Assembly: GCF_009769385.1 (NCBI RefSeq)
Contig: NZ_ML775965.1
Location: 1-33,227 of the forward strand
Length of the DNA: 33,227 nucleotides
Reading direction: 5' to 3'
DNA from: Saccharothrix deserti
GTDB taxonomy: Bacteria > Actinomycetota > Actinomycetes > Mycobacteriales > Pseudonocardiaceae
Shown here: piece after piece, positions 8,031-16,880 of the stretch
Numbering within the stretch: position 1 is the stretch's first letter
Layout: the number at the start of each line of letters is the position of its first letter
The notes under the pieces: model-generated
The model's input: the letters and a program-made list of their open reading frames with translations, nothing else
Database searches by the model: none
What the model was told of the DNA's origin: nothing
Translations under genes and position numbers: made by a program

Positions 8031-9162
8031 ATTCGGTGTGATCACGCCGTCCGTCGCGGCGGTCGGCGGCAAGCCCGCCACCGCGACCGGCAAGGCGCTG
8101 TCGGTAGTGGCATTGCGCAAGACGTACGGGGACATCGTCGCCGTCGACGAGGCGTCCGTGGAGATCGCGGCCGGGGAGTTCGTCACCTTCCTCGGGTCCT
8201 CCGGGTCGGGCAAGACCACGACCCTGATGATGATCGCCGGGTTCTGCGAACCCGACTCCGGCACCATCACCGTCGGGGGCCGCGACGTCACCAGGCTCGC
8301 CCCGCAGAAGCGGAACCTCGGTTTCGTCTTCCAGCAGTACCTGCTCTTCCCGCACATGACCGTGCACGAGAACGTCGCCTTCCCGCTCACGCTGCGCGGA
8401 GTGCCGAAGGGCGAGATCCGCAGGCGCGTCGGGGAGACGCTGGAGATCGCCGGCCTGTCCGGCTTCGGCGGCCGCAAGCCTCGCGAGCTGTCCGGCGGTC
8501 AGCAGCAGCGGGTGGCGCTGTGCCGGGCACTGGTCTACCGCCCGCCGGTCATCCTCATGGACGAGCCGCTCGGCGCCCTGGACAAGAAGCTCCGCGACCA
8601 GCTCCAGGTCGAGATCAAGACCATCCAGCAGGAACTCGGCCTGACCGTCATCTACGTGACGCACGATCAGGAAGAAGCGCTGGTCATGTCGGATCGCATC
8701 GCGGTGATGCGCAACGGCAGGGTCGAGCAGTTCGACACCCCCAGGGAGCTGTTCGAGCGGCCGAAGACCCCCTTCGTCGCGGACTTCCTCGGCGCGGCCA
8801 ACTTCCTTCCCGGCCGCGTCGAGCAGCACACCGACGAGCACACCCTGGTCCGCCTCGACCGCAGTGGCGGCCTGCTGAAGGCACGCCGCCACGACCTGGC
8901 CTCCGGCACCCCGGTCGAGGTCGCCGTCCAGCCGGGCCGACTGCGGGCCTGCGCCATCGACGACGGCTTCTGCAGCGGCACGGTGGAGACCGCCACCTAC
9001 GTGGGCACCCTGGTCCGCGCCGGCGTGCGGATCGATGGCGGTGACGCGCCGCTGCTGCGCCTGGAAGTACCGGCCGGCCGAGGCCCCGTCGCCGGCGAGC
9101 GGGTCGGGATCACCGCCGACCCGGACGACGTCAACCTCTTCGCCGGCGAACAGGGAGGGTGA
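8023..9162 (+). CDS. ABC transporter ATP-binding protein, PotA-type
   Basis: This 379-residue ATPase energises the importer. Walker A GSSGSGKTT is at residues 58-66, followed by the Q-loop FVFQQYLLFPHMTV, signature LSGGQQQRVALCRAL, Walker B VILMDEPLGALD and switch His in IYVTHDQEEAL. The C-terminal third is a TOBE-type domain, as in PotA/MalK ATPases, with VAVQPGRLRA and the final VGITADPDDVNLF. GTG 8023 is taken as the start because it overlaps the substrate-binding gene and leaves a normal length; an open frame continues upstream inside that gene but is out of frame with it. The stop is 3 bases before the next start. Confidence 0.9.
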   Translation: MAEFGVITPSVAAVGGKPATATGKALSVVALRKTYGDIVAVDEASVEIAAGEFVTFLGSSGSGKTTTLMMIAGFCEPDSGTITVGGRDVTRLAPQKRNLGFVFQQYLLFPHMTVHENVAFPLTLRGVPKGEIRRRVGETLEIAGLSGFGGRKPRELSGGQQQRVALCRALVYRPPVILMDEPLGALDKKLRDQLQVEIKTIQQELGLTVIYVTHDQEEALVMSDRIAVMRNGRVEQFDTPRELFERPKTPFVADFLGAANFLPGRVEQHTDEHTLVRLDRSGGLLKARRHDLASGTPVEVAVQPGRLRACAIDDGFCSGTVETATYVGTLVRAGVRIDGGDAPLLRLEVPAGRGPVAGERVGITADPDDVNLFAGEQGG

Positions 9163-9165
9163 GCC

Positions 9166-10050
9166 ATGGCCGCTCTCACCGCCGCCCCCGCCCGTCCGCG
9201 CAAGCTCCTGGCCTCGCGCAAGACCAGGGTCGGGATCCTCTACGCGCTGCCGGTCGTCGTCTACCTGCTGGTGCTGTTCGTCTACCCGATCATCAGCACG
9301 CTGTTCCTCAGCCTGAAGAACGCCGACGGGTCGCTGACGCTGCACTGGTACGTCGACGCGCTGACGGGCGTCAACCTCTCCGTCCTGATCACCACGCTGC
9401 GGATCTCCGCCGAGACGGCGCTGTTGAGCCTGGTCTTCGGGTTCATTCTGGCCAACGCGATCTCACGGCTCAGGCCCCTGTGGGCCGGACTGGCCATGCT
9501 GATCGTCGTCGTCCCGCACTTCATCAGCGCACTGGTGCGCACCTACGGATGGATCATCCTGCTCGGCGACAAGGGCCTGGTGAACGAGACCCTGGCCTGG
9601 GCACCGGGGGCGCCGTACCAACTGCTCTACAACGAGCTGGGCGTGGTCATCGGCACCACCTCCATGATGCTGCCCTACACCGTGCTACTGCTGTACGGCG
9701 TGATGCGTGGCGTGGACCGCGGACTGCTCGCGGCCGCGGCCAGCATGGGCGCGGGACGCGTGACGATCTTCCGCCGGGTCTACCTGCCGCTGGTCGCCCC
9801 CGGACTGGCCAGTGCCGGACTGCTCAGCTTCATCCTGTCGCTGGGCTACTACATCACCCCGGCCCTGATGGGCGGACCCAACCAGACGATGATCGCCACC
9901 CTCATCAACCAGCAGGTGACCAAGGAAAACCAGTGGAACGGGGCGGCCGCTCAGGGGGTCCTCCTGCTGCTGCTCACCCTCGCCGGACTGCTGCTGGTCA
10001 AGCTCGTCAGCTCCCTCGGCGCCAGCGCAAAGAAGAGGAGCGCGTCATGA
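9166..10050 (+). CDS. ABC transporter permease, PotB-type
   Basis: The 294-residue inner-membrane protein has about six hydrophobic segments, the first being ILYALPVVVYLLVLFVYPII. The EAA loop that contacts the ATPase reads LAAAASMGAGRVTIFRRVYL, with the conserved Gly. AGGGAGGG lies 6-7 bases before ATG 9166. The stop overlaps the next permease start (ATGA at 10047-10050), showing translational coupling. It is the first half of the heterodimeric channel. Confidence 0.88.
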   Translation: MAALTAAPARPRKLLASRKTRVGILYALPVVVYLLVLFVYPIISTLFLSLKNADGSLTLHWYVDALTGVNLSVLITTLRISAETALLSLVFGFILANAISRLRPLWAGLAMLIVVVPHFISALVRTYGWIILLGDKGLVNETLAWAPGAPYQLLYNELGVVIGTTSMMLPYTVLLLYGVMRGVDRGLLAAAASMGAGRVTIFRRVYLPLVAPGLASAGLLSFILSLGYYITPALMGGPNQTMIATLINQQVTKENQWNGAAAQGVLLLLLTLAGLLLVKLVSSLGASAKKRSAS

Positions 10051-10913
10051 TCGGGCTGCGCAAGACCCTCGCCGGGCGGATCGTCCTGACCGCGGTCGCC
10101 ACCGTGATCCTGCTGTTCCTGGCGCTGCCGATCCTCGTCATCCTCGTCACCTCCTTCAGCGACAACGCCTTCGCGGCGTTCCCGCCGGACACGTGGACGC
10201 TGAACTGGTACAAGGTGCTGTTCGCCGACGGCAGCAAGTGGCCGGCCGCACTGTCGCTGAGCGCCCTGATCGCAGCCCTGAGCACCGTGTTCTCGCTGAT
10301 CATCGGTGTGACCGCGGCGACCGCACTGACCCGCAGCGAACTGCCGCTGCGCTCCGCGGTCTACGCCCTGGTGCTCGGACCATTGGTCATTCCGAACATC
10401 GTCACCGCCCTGGGCCTGTTCCTGCTCTTCGAGCCCGCCGCGATGCTGGGCAGCCCGCTCGCGATGGCCCTGGGGCACACCGTGCTGGCCTCGCCGATCG
10501 CGGTACTGATCCTGATCGCGACCCTGCGCGGGATCGACGAACGGTTGGAGGACGCCGCCGCCAGCATGGGCGCCGGCCGTCTGACGATCGCCCGGCGGAT
10601 CACCTTCCCCCTCGCCGCCCCCGGCATGATCGCGGCAGCGATCTTCTCCTTCATCACCAGCTTCGACGAGTTCTACATCTCCCAGTTCCTCTCCTCGGTC
10701 GACACCGTCACCCTGCCCGTGCAGGTCTACAACTCACTGACCTTCGAGATCGACCCCAGCGTGACCGCGATCAGCGCGATCCTCATCGCCTTCGCGATCC
10801 TTGCCCTCGCCCTCGTGGCCCTGGTGCGCTGGCTCGGTTCCGGGCGGCAGGGCTCCCTGCTGTCGGCCGAGACCGCGACCGGGATCGCCGCCCCCGGAGG
10901 CGAGGCAGTATGA
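10047..10913 (+). CDS. ABC transporter permease, PotC-type
   Basis: The 288-residue second permease has an N-terminal membrane helix VILLFLALPILVILVTSF and an EAA loop EDAAASMGAGRLTIARRI. SFDEFYISQFLS near the C-terminus is typical of the PotC branch. Start ATG 10047 overlaps the PotB-type stop. Its own stop overlaps ATG 10910 of the following aminotransferase remnant, so importer and catabolic genes were one transcript. Confidence 0.88.
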   Translation: MIGLRKTLAGRIVLTAVATVILLFLALPILVILVTSFSDNAFAAFPPDTWTLNWYKVLFADGSKWPAALSLSALIAALSTVFSLIIGVTAATALTRSELPLRSAVYALVLGPLVIPNIVTALGLFLLFEPAAMLGSPLAMALGHTVLASPIAVLILIATLRGIDERLEDAAASMGAGRLTIARRITFPLAAPGMIAAAIFSFITSFDEFYISQFLSSVDTVTLPVQVYNSLTFEIDPSVTAISAILIAFAILALALVALVRWLGSGRQGSLLSAETATGIAAPGGEAV

Positions 10914-11190
10914 CCACCACTGCTCAGCGGCACCTGCTGCTGAACATGACCGCGAACGGCTCGTTGGGCCGTGACGGTGAAGGTCTCTTCGTGGTCCGGC
11001 GCGGGGAGGGCCCGTACGTCCACGACGAGGACGGCATGCGTTACATCGACGGCCTGTCGGGGCTGTAGCCCCGCGCCGGCCTGATCGTCGACCTGATCCC
11101 GCGCCGACTGCGCGAGGCCGGCCTCCTCGCCCGCGTCCACAACCGTTCCGCGCCGCTGATCCAGATCGCGCCCCCGCTGATCAGCGACCG
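10910..11190 (+). pseudogene. Class III aminotransferase with a large internal deletion
   Basis: ATG 10910 starts 52 residues of a class III (omega/GABA-type) aminotransferase N-terminus: EGLFVVRRGEGPYVHDEDGM then RYIDGLSGL, where the next residues should enter the PLP domain. A TAG at 11066-11068 follows. The same frame then continues as LIVDLIPRRLREAGLLARVH and LIQIAPPLISDR, the extreme C-terminus of the same enzyme class. About 350 residues, including the PLP lysine, have been lost between the two ends. The remnant sits exactly where an amine-to-aldehyde aminotransferase would act between importer and aldehyde dehydrogenase. Confidence 0.78.
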
Positions 11191-11261
11191 CAGCCCCGTC
11201 GGCCGGGCCCTTGGCGGTGCCCGGCCGCACCCACTTCGAAATTCCCCGCAGAGGACCCGAA

Positions 11262-12542
11262 ATGAAGACGATTCCCTACTGGATAGAAACCGCTGGGGCG
11301 TTTCCCGACCGCTCCGGCAAGCCGCTGACCGAGGACACCGACCTGGTGGTCGTCGGCGCCGGCCTGACCGGTCTGTCCACCGCTCTCCACACCGCCCGCA
11401 AGGGCGCCCGTGTCACCCTCGTCGAGAAGGGCAAGATCGGCTCCGGTGCCTCCGCGCGCAACGGCGGCATGGCCAACCTGGGCTTCACCATCGGCGTACG
11501 CCAGGCCATCCGCCGGTACGGACCCGAACGGGCCCGTGAGATCTACAACTCCTACGGCGAGGCCGTGGACACCGTCGAGCGGCTCGTGAAAGAGGAGTCC
11601 ATCGACTGCCAGTTCCGGCGCGTCGGACGCCTGGGCGTCGCGTCCCGCCCCGCGCACTTCGAGAGCAAGAAGGCCCAACAGCGCGACCTGGCCAAGTACT
11701 TCGGACACGAGACCACTCTGATCGGTAAGTCCGAGCTGCGTTCCGAGATCGGATCCGACGCCTACCACGGCGGCCTGCTCGACCCGTTCAGCGCCGCACT
11801 GCACGTCGGCCGCTTCGTGCGCGGCATGGCCGAGGCGTGCGAGCGCACCGGTGTCGAGATCCACGAGCGCAACGCGGCCATCGGCGTGCGGCGTACCGCC
11901 GCCGGCCGTTACGAGGTCAGCACCGAGCGCGGTGTGATCCGCGCCGGGCAGGTCATGATGGCCACCGACGCCTACACCGACAAGAACTTCCCGTGGCTGC
12001 GCCGCCAGCAGGTCTGCCTGGGCAGCTTCATCATCGTGACCGAGCCGCTCGGCGAGGAGCTCGCCCAGGACATCATCCCGAAGGCCCGCCTCATCGTCGA
12101 CTCCAACAAGGTCTGCCACTACTTCCGGCTCACCCCGGACAACCGACTGCTGTTCGGCGGCCGCGCCCGCTTCGCACCGTCCGACCCCACTACGGACAAG
12201 AAGAGCGGACAGGTCCTGTTCCGTGAGATGTGCGAGATCTTCCCCCAACTCTCCCGGACGAAGGCCGAGTACGTGTGGGGCGGCTCCGTCGGTTTCGCCA
12301 TGGACCGCATCGTGCACGCCGGGCAGACCGAGGACGGCGTCTACTACTCCATGGGATACGCGGGCCACGGCGTGCAGATGGCCACGCACATGGGGCAGGT
12401 CATGGCCGAGGTGATGGACGGCCACCCCGAGGTCAGCCCGGTCCGCGACATCGCCCCACCCCGCATCCCCCTCTACAACGGCACGGCCTGGTTCCTGCCC
12501 TTCGCGGGCGCCTACTACAAGACGCTGGACCGCATCCGCTGA
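11262..12542 (+). CDS. FAD-dependent oxidoreductase, PuuB/gamma-glutamylputrescine oxidase-like
   Basis: This 426-residue DAO-family flavoprotein has the FAD fold LVVVGAGLTGLSTALHTARK near residue 30 and GASARNGGMANLGF, the variant of the SARNGGQ motif typical of PuuB-like enzymes. Near the C-terminus GYAGHGVQMATHMGQVMAEV forms the second FAD contact. PuuB-type enzymes oxidatively deaminate N-acylated diamines to aldehydes plus H2O2. An aldehyde dehydrogenase gene starts 41 bases downstream and a polyamine-type importer lies upstream, which supports an amine-to-aldehyde step. ATG 11262 follows GCAGAGGA and begins MKTIPYWIETA; an upstream in-frame start (11211) would lie in the aminotransferase remnant. 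The substrate remains inference. Confidence 0.85.
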   Translation: MKTIPYWIETAGAFPDRSGKPLTEDTDLVVVGAGLTGLSTALHTARKGARVTLVEKGKIGSGASARNGGMANLGFTIGVRQAIRRYGPERAREIYNSYGEAVDTVERLVKEESIDCQFRRVGRLGVASRPAHFESKKAQQRDLAKYFGHETTLIGKSELRSEIGSDAYHGGLLDPFSAALHVGRFVRGMAEACERTGVEIHERNAAIGVRRTAAGRYEVSTERGVIRAGQVMMATDAYTDKNFPWLRRQQVCLGSFIIVTEPLGEELAQDIIPKARLIVDSNKVCHYFRLTPDNRLLFGGRARFAPSDPTTDKKSGQVLFREMCEIFPQLSRTKAEYVWGGSVGFAMDRIVHAGQTEDGVYYSMGYAGHGVQMATHMGQVMAEVMDGHPEVSPVRDIAPPRIPLYNGTAWFLPFAGAYYKTLDRIR

Positions 12543-12583
12543 CCGGTCGGCAGCCCCTCTGCACATACAAGGAGATATCCACG

Positions 12584-14035
12584 ATGACTGTCGTCCGTGA
12601 TGTTCCCAAACAGCTGTTCATCGGCGGTGGCTGGCAGGACGCCGAGTCCGGCCGGACCCTGTCCGTCGACAACCCGGCCACCGGCGAGGAACTGTGCCAG
12701 GTCGCCGACGCCTCACCCGCCGACGGCCGGCGTGCCGTCGAGGCGGCGGTCGCCGCGCAGGCCGCCTGGGCCGCCACCGCGCCCCGGGTGCGCAGCGAGA
12801 TCCTGCGCCGCGCCTACGACATCATCATCGCGCGCACCGAGGACCTCGCGCTGCTGATGACCCTGGAGATGGGTAAGCCCCTGGCCGAGGCGCGTGTCGA
12901 AGTCGCCTACGCGGCGGAGTTCTTCCGCTGGTTCTCCGAGGAAGCCGTCCGTGTCGACGGCGGGTTGATGACCGCCCCCGACGGCAGGAACCGTCTGCTG
13001 GTCACCCGTCAGCCCGTCGGCCCCTGCCTTCTCATCACCCCCTGGAACTTCCCCCTGGCGATGGGTACTCGCAAGATCGGCCCCGCCATCGCCGCCGGCT
13101 GCACCATCGTCCTCAAACCCGCCCCCCAGACCCCCCTGTCCAGCCTCGCCCTGGCGCAGATCCTCGCCGAAGCGGGTCTGCCGGCCGGTGTGCTGAACAT
13201 CGTCACCACCACCGACGCCGCCGGCGTCGTGGAACCCCTCCTGCGCGGCGGGCAGATCCGCAAGCTCTCCTTCACCGGCTCCACCCAGGTCGGCCGGATC
13301 CTGCTGGCCCAGTGCGCCGACACCGTCATCCGCACCTCCATGGAACTGGGCGGCAACGCCCCCCTCATCGTCTTCGACGACGCCGACCTCGACGTGGCCA
13401 TCGAGGGCACCATGGTCGCCAAGATGCGCAACATGGGTGAGTCCTGCTGCGCAGCCAACCGCATCTTCGTCCACACCTCCGTCGCCGAGGAGTTCGCCGC
13501 CCGCCTGGCCGCCCGCATGGCCGCTCTGAAGGTCGGGCACGGTACCGAACCCGGCACCGATGTCGGCCCCCTCATCGACATCGTCGGCCGCAGCAAGGCC
13601 CACGACCTGGTGCGGGACGCCGTCAAGCGCGGCGCCACCGTCCTCACCGGCGGTGAACTCCCCGAAGGGCCGGGCTGCTTCTACCCGCCCACCGTCCTCA
13701 CCGGCATCGCTCCCGAGTCGGCGATCATCGACACCGAGATCTTCGGCCCCGTCGCCGCGATCCGCACCTTCGAGACCGAGGACGAGGTCGTCGCCGCCGC
13801 CAACGACACCGAATTCGGCCTGGCCGCCTACGTGTTCACCCAGAACCTCGACCGCGCCCTGCGCGTCGCCGAACGCCTCGAAAGCGGCATGATCGGCCTC
13901 AACACCGGACTGGTCTCCAACCCCGCCGCCCCCTTCGGCGGCGTCAAGCAGTCCGGCCTGGGCCGCGAAGGCGGACGCGTCGGCATCGACGAGTTCCTGG
14001 AGTACAAGTACATAGCCGTCCCCGTCGGAGCGTGA
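12584..14035 (+). CDS. NAD(P)-dependent succinate-semialdehyde dehydrogenase-type ALDH
   Basis: At 483 residues this is a complete ALDH closest to GabD-type succinate-semialdehyde dehydrogenases. It would oxidise a short omega-carboxy or hydroxy aldehyde to the acid. Motifs are ITPWNFPLAM and LKPAPQTPLS for cofactor binding, FTGSTQVGR, general base Glu254 in MELGGNAP, and nucleophile Cys288 in GESCCAANR with a second Cys beside it, where GQxCxxANR is common. The C-terminal [17 protein letters not shown] is conserved. A textbook Shine-Dalgarno AAGGAG (12569-12574) precedes ATG 12584. Fragments of two related ALDHs occur elsewhere in the window (17900-18237 and 30445-30590). Confidence 0.9.
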   Translation: MTVVRDVPKQLFIGGGWQDAESGRTLSVDNPATGEELCQVADASPADGRRAVEAAVAAQAAWAATAPRVRSEILRRAYDIIIARTEDLALLMTLEMGKPLAEARVEVAYAAEFFRWFSEEAVRVDGGLMTAPDGRNRLLVTRQPVGPCLLITPWNFPLAMGTRKIGPAIAAGCTIVLKPAPQTPLSSLALAQILAEAGLPAGVLNIVTTTDAAGVVEPLLRGGQIRKLSFTGSTQVGRILLAQCADTVIRTSMELGGNAPLIVFDDADLDVAIEGTMVAKMRNMGESCCAANRIFVHTSVAEEFAARLAARMAALKVGHGTEPGTDVGPLIDIVGRSKAHDLVRDAVKRGATVLTGGELPEGPGCFYPPTVLTGIAPESAIIDTEIFGPVAAIRTFETEDEVVAAANDTEFGLAAYVFTQNLDRALRVAERLESGMIGLNTGLVSNPAAPFGGVKQSGLGREGGRVGIDEFLEYKYIAVPVGA

Positions 14036-14137
14036 CATGCGCGACCGACTCGTCGTCCTCTACCGGGGCAACCGGCCACCCGCCACCACACTCATCGAAC
14101 GCCTCTCGGACACCGTCTACGCCGCCCTCCTGCCTGG

Positions 14138-14302
14138 GTGACCATCACTCCGGCCATCCGCAAGGCCTGGCCCGACAACCTCGCCAAGGGCTTCCCCGGC
14201 ACCTGGGAGCACCAGCAGCGCCGCGAGTGGCGTCCGCGCCCCACAGTGACGGCATCACCGCTGGCCGAATTCGGCAGCAGACTCGCCGGACTTCACGAGT
14301 AA
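14138..14302 (+). CDS. Small ORF of 54 residues, unknown, probably a gene tail
   Basis: A GTG-initiated frame runs WPDNLAKGFPGTWEHQQRRE to SRLAGLHE and stops 18 bases before the next flavoprotein gene. An ATG frame from 14037 (RDRLVVLYRGNRPPA) ends at 14141 and overlaps this GTG. Both have protein-like composition and may be the two ends of one deleted gene. No family is recognised. Confidence 0.3.
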   Translation: MTITPAIRKAWPDNLAKGFPGTWEHQQRREWRPRPTVTASPLAEFGSRLAGLHE

Positions 14303-14320
14303 AGGAAAGAAACTGCTCTC

Positions 14321-15466
14321 ATGGACGCAAAACTCGCAGTCATCGGCTTGGGCAGCATTGGGAGCATGGCCCTGTGGCAGGCCTCCCGGCTGTCCGACTC
14401 GGTAGTGGGCTTCGAGGCCGCCACCCCCGCCCACGGCCGCAGTGCCGTGGGCGGGGACACCCGCCTGTTCCGCATGATCTACCGCGGGAACCCCGATTAC
14501 TACCCCATCATGGAACGCTCCCGAAGTCTCTGGGCCGAGCTCGAAGCGGAAACCGGGCAGGACATCCTCACGCCTACCGGGGGCCTGTCCATCGGGACGG
14601 CGAACGGCAGCTACATCAACAGCGTCCTCGACACAACGCGCATCACCGGAGCCGAGCACTACGTCCTCAGCCGGGAGGACATGGCGGAATGCTATCCCCA
14701 GCACAACCTCCGCCCCGACGACTGCGCCATCTACGACCCCCGCGCCGGCGTTCTGCGCACCGACCGCGCCGTCAGCGCTGCCGTCGCGTCGGCCCAGGCC
14801 AACGGCGCCGCCGTCCTTCAGAACACACCCGTGGACAGCATCACCGAAACCGGACACGGCGTGGTCGTCGCCTCCGGCGACAGAACCTGGACGTTCGAGA
14901 AGGTCATCGTCGCCTCGGGCGGCTGGTCCCGAAGGCTCATGCCCGACCACCTCAAGGCCGTTACGGAAACCAAACGGATCATCCTGACCTGGTTCATCGC
15001 CCAAGACGGCACGCAGTTCTCGCCAGAGAAATTCCCCGTCTTCAGCCGGATGTACGACGATCGCTCCATGTACGGCGCACCCGCCGTCGACGGCGTGACG
15101 GTCAAGGCATCGGTGGACGGACCGCTGGACGGACGCGGAAGGACAACCCCCAACCCGGACTCCGTCCCCAGAGAACTCACCCCGGAAGAAATCGAAAAGG
15201 CCACCGAGACCGTCACCGAATTCTTCCCCGGCCTGACCCCCACCATCGTGCGCTCCGACGCCTTCCCCGACCTTTTCGCCGAGGACAGGAATCCCCTCCT
15301 CGGCTGGCTGGATGAGAACAGCAGGGTCTACTGCGCCACCGGATTCTCCGGACACGGCTTCAAAATGGCCACCGGCTATGGCCACATCGCCGCACACGAG
15401 GCGCTCGGCACACAGACCATCGAAGGCCTGGACTTCGTGCGTCCGGATCGGTTCAAGGCCAGGTAA
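14321..15466 (+). CDS. FAD-dependent oxidase, sarcosine/N-methyltryptophan oxidase family (divergent member)
   Basis: The 381-residue protein has the FAD fold LAVIGLGSIGSMALWQASRL and GRSAVGGDTRLFRMIYRGNP at the N-terminus, and ATGFSGHGFKMATGYGHI at the C-terminus. AAAGGAAAG precedes ATG 14321. It is clearly more distant from the flavoproteins at 4773 and 21564 than those two are from each other. In my alignment it also lacks the covalent-flavin Cys at the equivalent site (RSDAFPDLFAEDRNP). It ends the intact plus-strand block. Likely role: oxidation of an N-methyl or alpha-amino compound, releasing H2O2. Confidence 0.82.
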   Translation: MDAKLAVIGLGSIGSMALWQASRLSDSVVGFEAATPAHGRSAVGGDTRLFRMIYRGNPDYYPIMERSRSLWAELEAETGQDILTPTGGLSIGTANGSYINSVLDTTRITGAEHYVLSREDMAECYPQHNLRPDDCAIYDPRAGVLRTDRAVSAAVASAQANGAAVLQNTPVDSITETGHGVVVASGDRTWTFEKVIVASGGWSRRLMPDHLKAVTETKRIILTWFIAQDGTQFSPEKFPVFSRMYDDRSMYGAPAVDGVTVKASVDGPLDGRGRTTPNPDSVPRELTPEEIEKATETVTEFFPGLTPTIVRSDAFPDLFAEDRNPLLGWLDENSRVYCATGFSGHGFKMATGYGHIAAHEALGTQTIEGLDFVRPDRFKAR

Positions 15467-15689
15467 CCCACCCACTTCCGCCGCCTCGGCGCAGTCTGGT
15501 CGGAAGGGCACCGCTGCGGGAGCACACGGCGGAGGTTTCAGCATCTCCTTGGGCCGAAGGGGGCCGTGAGTGCCGCCTCCCAGCCCCACGCTTGACACAA
15601 CGTCCGATTACCGTGCCCACAACGGACAGATCACGCGTGGGCTCCGTGCGGGGTGTCGGAGATACTCGATGGACCGCAACAGTCGCACG

Positions 15690-16010
15690 ATCCACGCCGC
15701 GGTGCAGGCCCGTTCGAGCATCATGCCCGGGAAAGGTCAACCCGGTGATTGCCGAGGTCGCCCATCAGATCGCCTTCGGTGATCGGCACGCCGTCACCAC
15801 CACCATGGCGGCGGAGGCCGGACAGCACCCCCTCACGCCTTCGAGTCGATCATCCGGCAGGCCCTCGCCGCCGGCCGGTGCGGGGCCCAACTCGCCCAGG
15901 ACAAGGTCCTGTTGCCCGCCGAGAGGCTCGCCGACCTGCTGCGCGCCGAGACCGTGGCGGGCACCCGTCAGCCCGGGTCCGAGATGCGCGATGAGCCTGG
16001 TCGAACTCGA
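15690..16010 (+). pseudogene. Aspartase/fumarase-superfamily fragment, frameshifted
   Basis: SSIMPGK, a one-base shift, then VNPVIAEVAHQIAFGDRHAV and TMAAEAGQ reproduce the signature loop (GSSxMPxKxNP) of the aspartate ammonia-lyase/class II fumarase superfamily. After another shift LAQDKVLLPAERLADLLRAE continues with protein-like composition. Sequence N-terminal to the signature loop is absent. It is a dead fragment. By wording it is nearer aspartase or fumarase than argininosuccinate lyase. Confidence 0.6.
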
Positions 16011-16073
16011 CCCGGTGCCGCTTGGTATGTCCGCTCCAGATTTGCGTCGTTCCCAAACCAGTAGAGGAAAAGC

Positions 16074-16427
16074 ATGTCGCTCCTGAAGACCATCGATACC
16101 AATCCCTCCTTCGCGCCCCGCGAGTCCGGCCCGCTGCCGGAGCGCCTGATTTCCGGCGACCCGACTTACAAGACCTGGGCCCAGGACGCCGCCCGCGGGG
16201 AAACGATCAATACGGGTGTCTGGGAAGCCACGCCCGGCGAGACGCGCTCGATCAAGGGTGAGATCTTCGAGTTCTGCCACATCCTTTCAGGCGTCGTCGA
16301 AATCACGCCGGAAGGTGGTGAGCCGGTGGTCTACAAGGCAGGCGACAGCTTTGTCATGAAGCCGGGCTTCGTCGGTGTCTGGAAGACCATCGAAACCGTG
16401 CGCAAGATCTACCTGACCGTGTCGTAA
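16074..16427 (+). CDS. Small cupin-domain protein (DUF861-like)
   Basis: A 117-residue single cupin barrel. GVWEATPGETRSIKGEIFEF, CHILSGVVEITPEGG and AGDSFVMKPGFVGVWKTIE correspond to the two cupin motifs. The sequence resembles the DUF861/ureidoglycine-aminohydrolase-like cupins used as small binding or isomerase proteins. AGAGGAAAA precedes ATG 16074. The gene is noticeably less GC-rich at third codon positions than its neighbours (for example ATTTCC, AATACG, TTTGTC), hinting at acquisition from another lineage, perhaps a proteobacterium. It is intact although flanked by dead fragments on both sides. Function unknown. Confidence 0.8.
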   Translation: MSLLKTIDTNPSFAPRESGPLPERLISGDPTYKTWAQDAARGETINTGVWEATPGETRSIKGEIFEFCHILSGVVEITPEGGEPVVYKAGDSFVMKPGFVGVWKTIETVRKIYLTVS

Positions 16428-16704
16428 CGCCGATGCCTCAGGGCACTGTCGTCGTCGAGACCTCTCGCGAGGGCAACCTGCCCAGAAGACACATGTCCTC
16501 GATGCCTTGAGGACCGCGCTGTGGCAGAAATCCGGCTCAGCGATGGGTATGTGGCGATGAGACCGGCGGCTGCCGCCCGGTCCCATCCGTACTGCTCGGC
16601 GTCGCCGCGCAGAACGCAGGCGGGCGCACGGAGAGGCCCAGATCGAAGGGGCCCTCCGTGGCCCGCGGCCAGCAGGCGGTGAGTGGCGAAGCGCGCCGCC
16701 GTCT
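16428..16704. other. Stretch without an intact gene
   Basis: On the minus strand a frame reads GDAEQYGWDRAAAAGLIATY and looks protein-like, but has no recognised domain and no credible start. It adjoins the DenD fragment and may be another eroded gene of the minus-strand cluster. No RNA gene or clear terminator is seen. Confidence 0.25.
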
Positions 16705-16880
16705 TCAGCGCCCCGCGCAAGCGGCAGCGAGGTCGAAGTCGGCCTCGCGTTCGGCCGAGACAGCGGAGGCGAGGTGGACCAGTACGTCCACCGGCTCACC
16801 GAACACCCCGTCGAGGCGGTCGATCAGATCGCCCTGCACGACATCCACGCCACCCGTGATGACATCCTCGTGCGCTTTCC
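16705..16880 (-). pseudogene. DenD-like SDR/epimerase fragment
   Basis: [10 protein letters not shown] and [20 protein letters not shown] form the middle of the Rossmann fold of an extended SDR, matching D-erythronate dehydrogenase (DenD)-type proteins, which end this strand in FHLAS(V/A)VSGEAEADFDLG. Only about 55 residues remain: the nucleotide-binding Gly motif and everything after ADFDL are missing. The location next to otnI fits the usual acid-sugar gene order. Confidence 0.55.

Noticed and set aside
7996..9345. 449-codon minus frame opposite the ABC ATPase
   Set aside because: The plus strand carries complete Walker and signature motifs; the minus frame has none.
11181..12566. 461-codon minus frame opposite the PuuB-like oxidase
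   Set aside because: It is an antisense shadow rich in Gly, Ala and His repeats; the plus-strand frame has clear FAD motifs.
15500..15600. CCGAAGGGGG segment resembling part of a glycine riboswitch
   Set aside because: The other conserved GGAGAG and CTCTCAGG parts and the paired tandem aptamer are absent.
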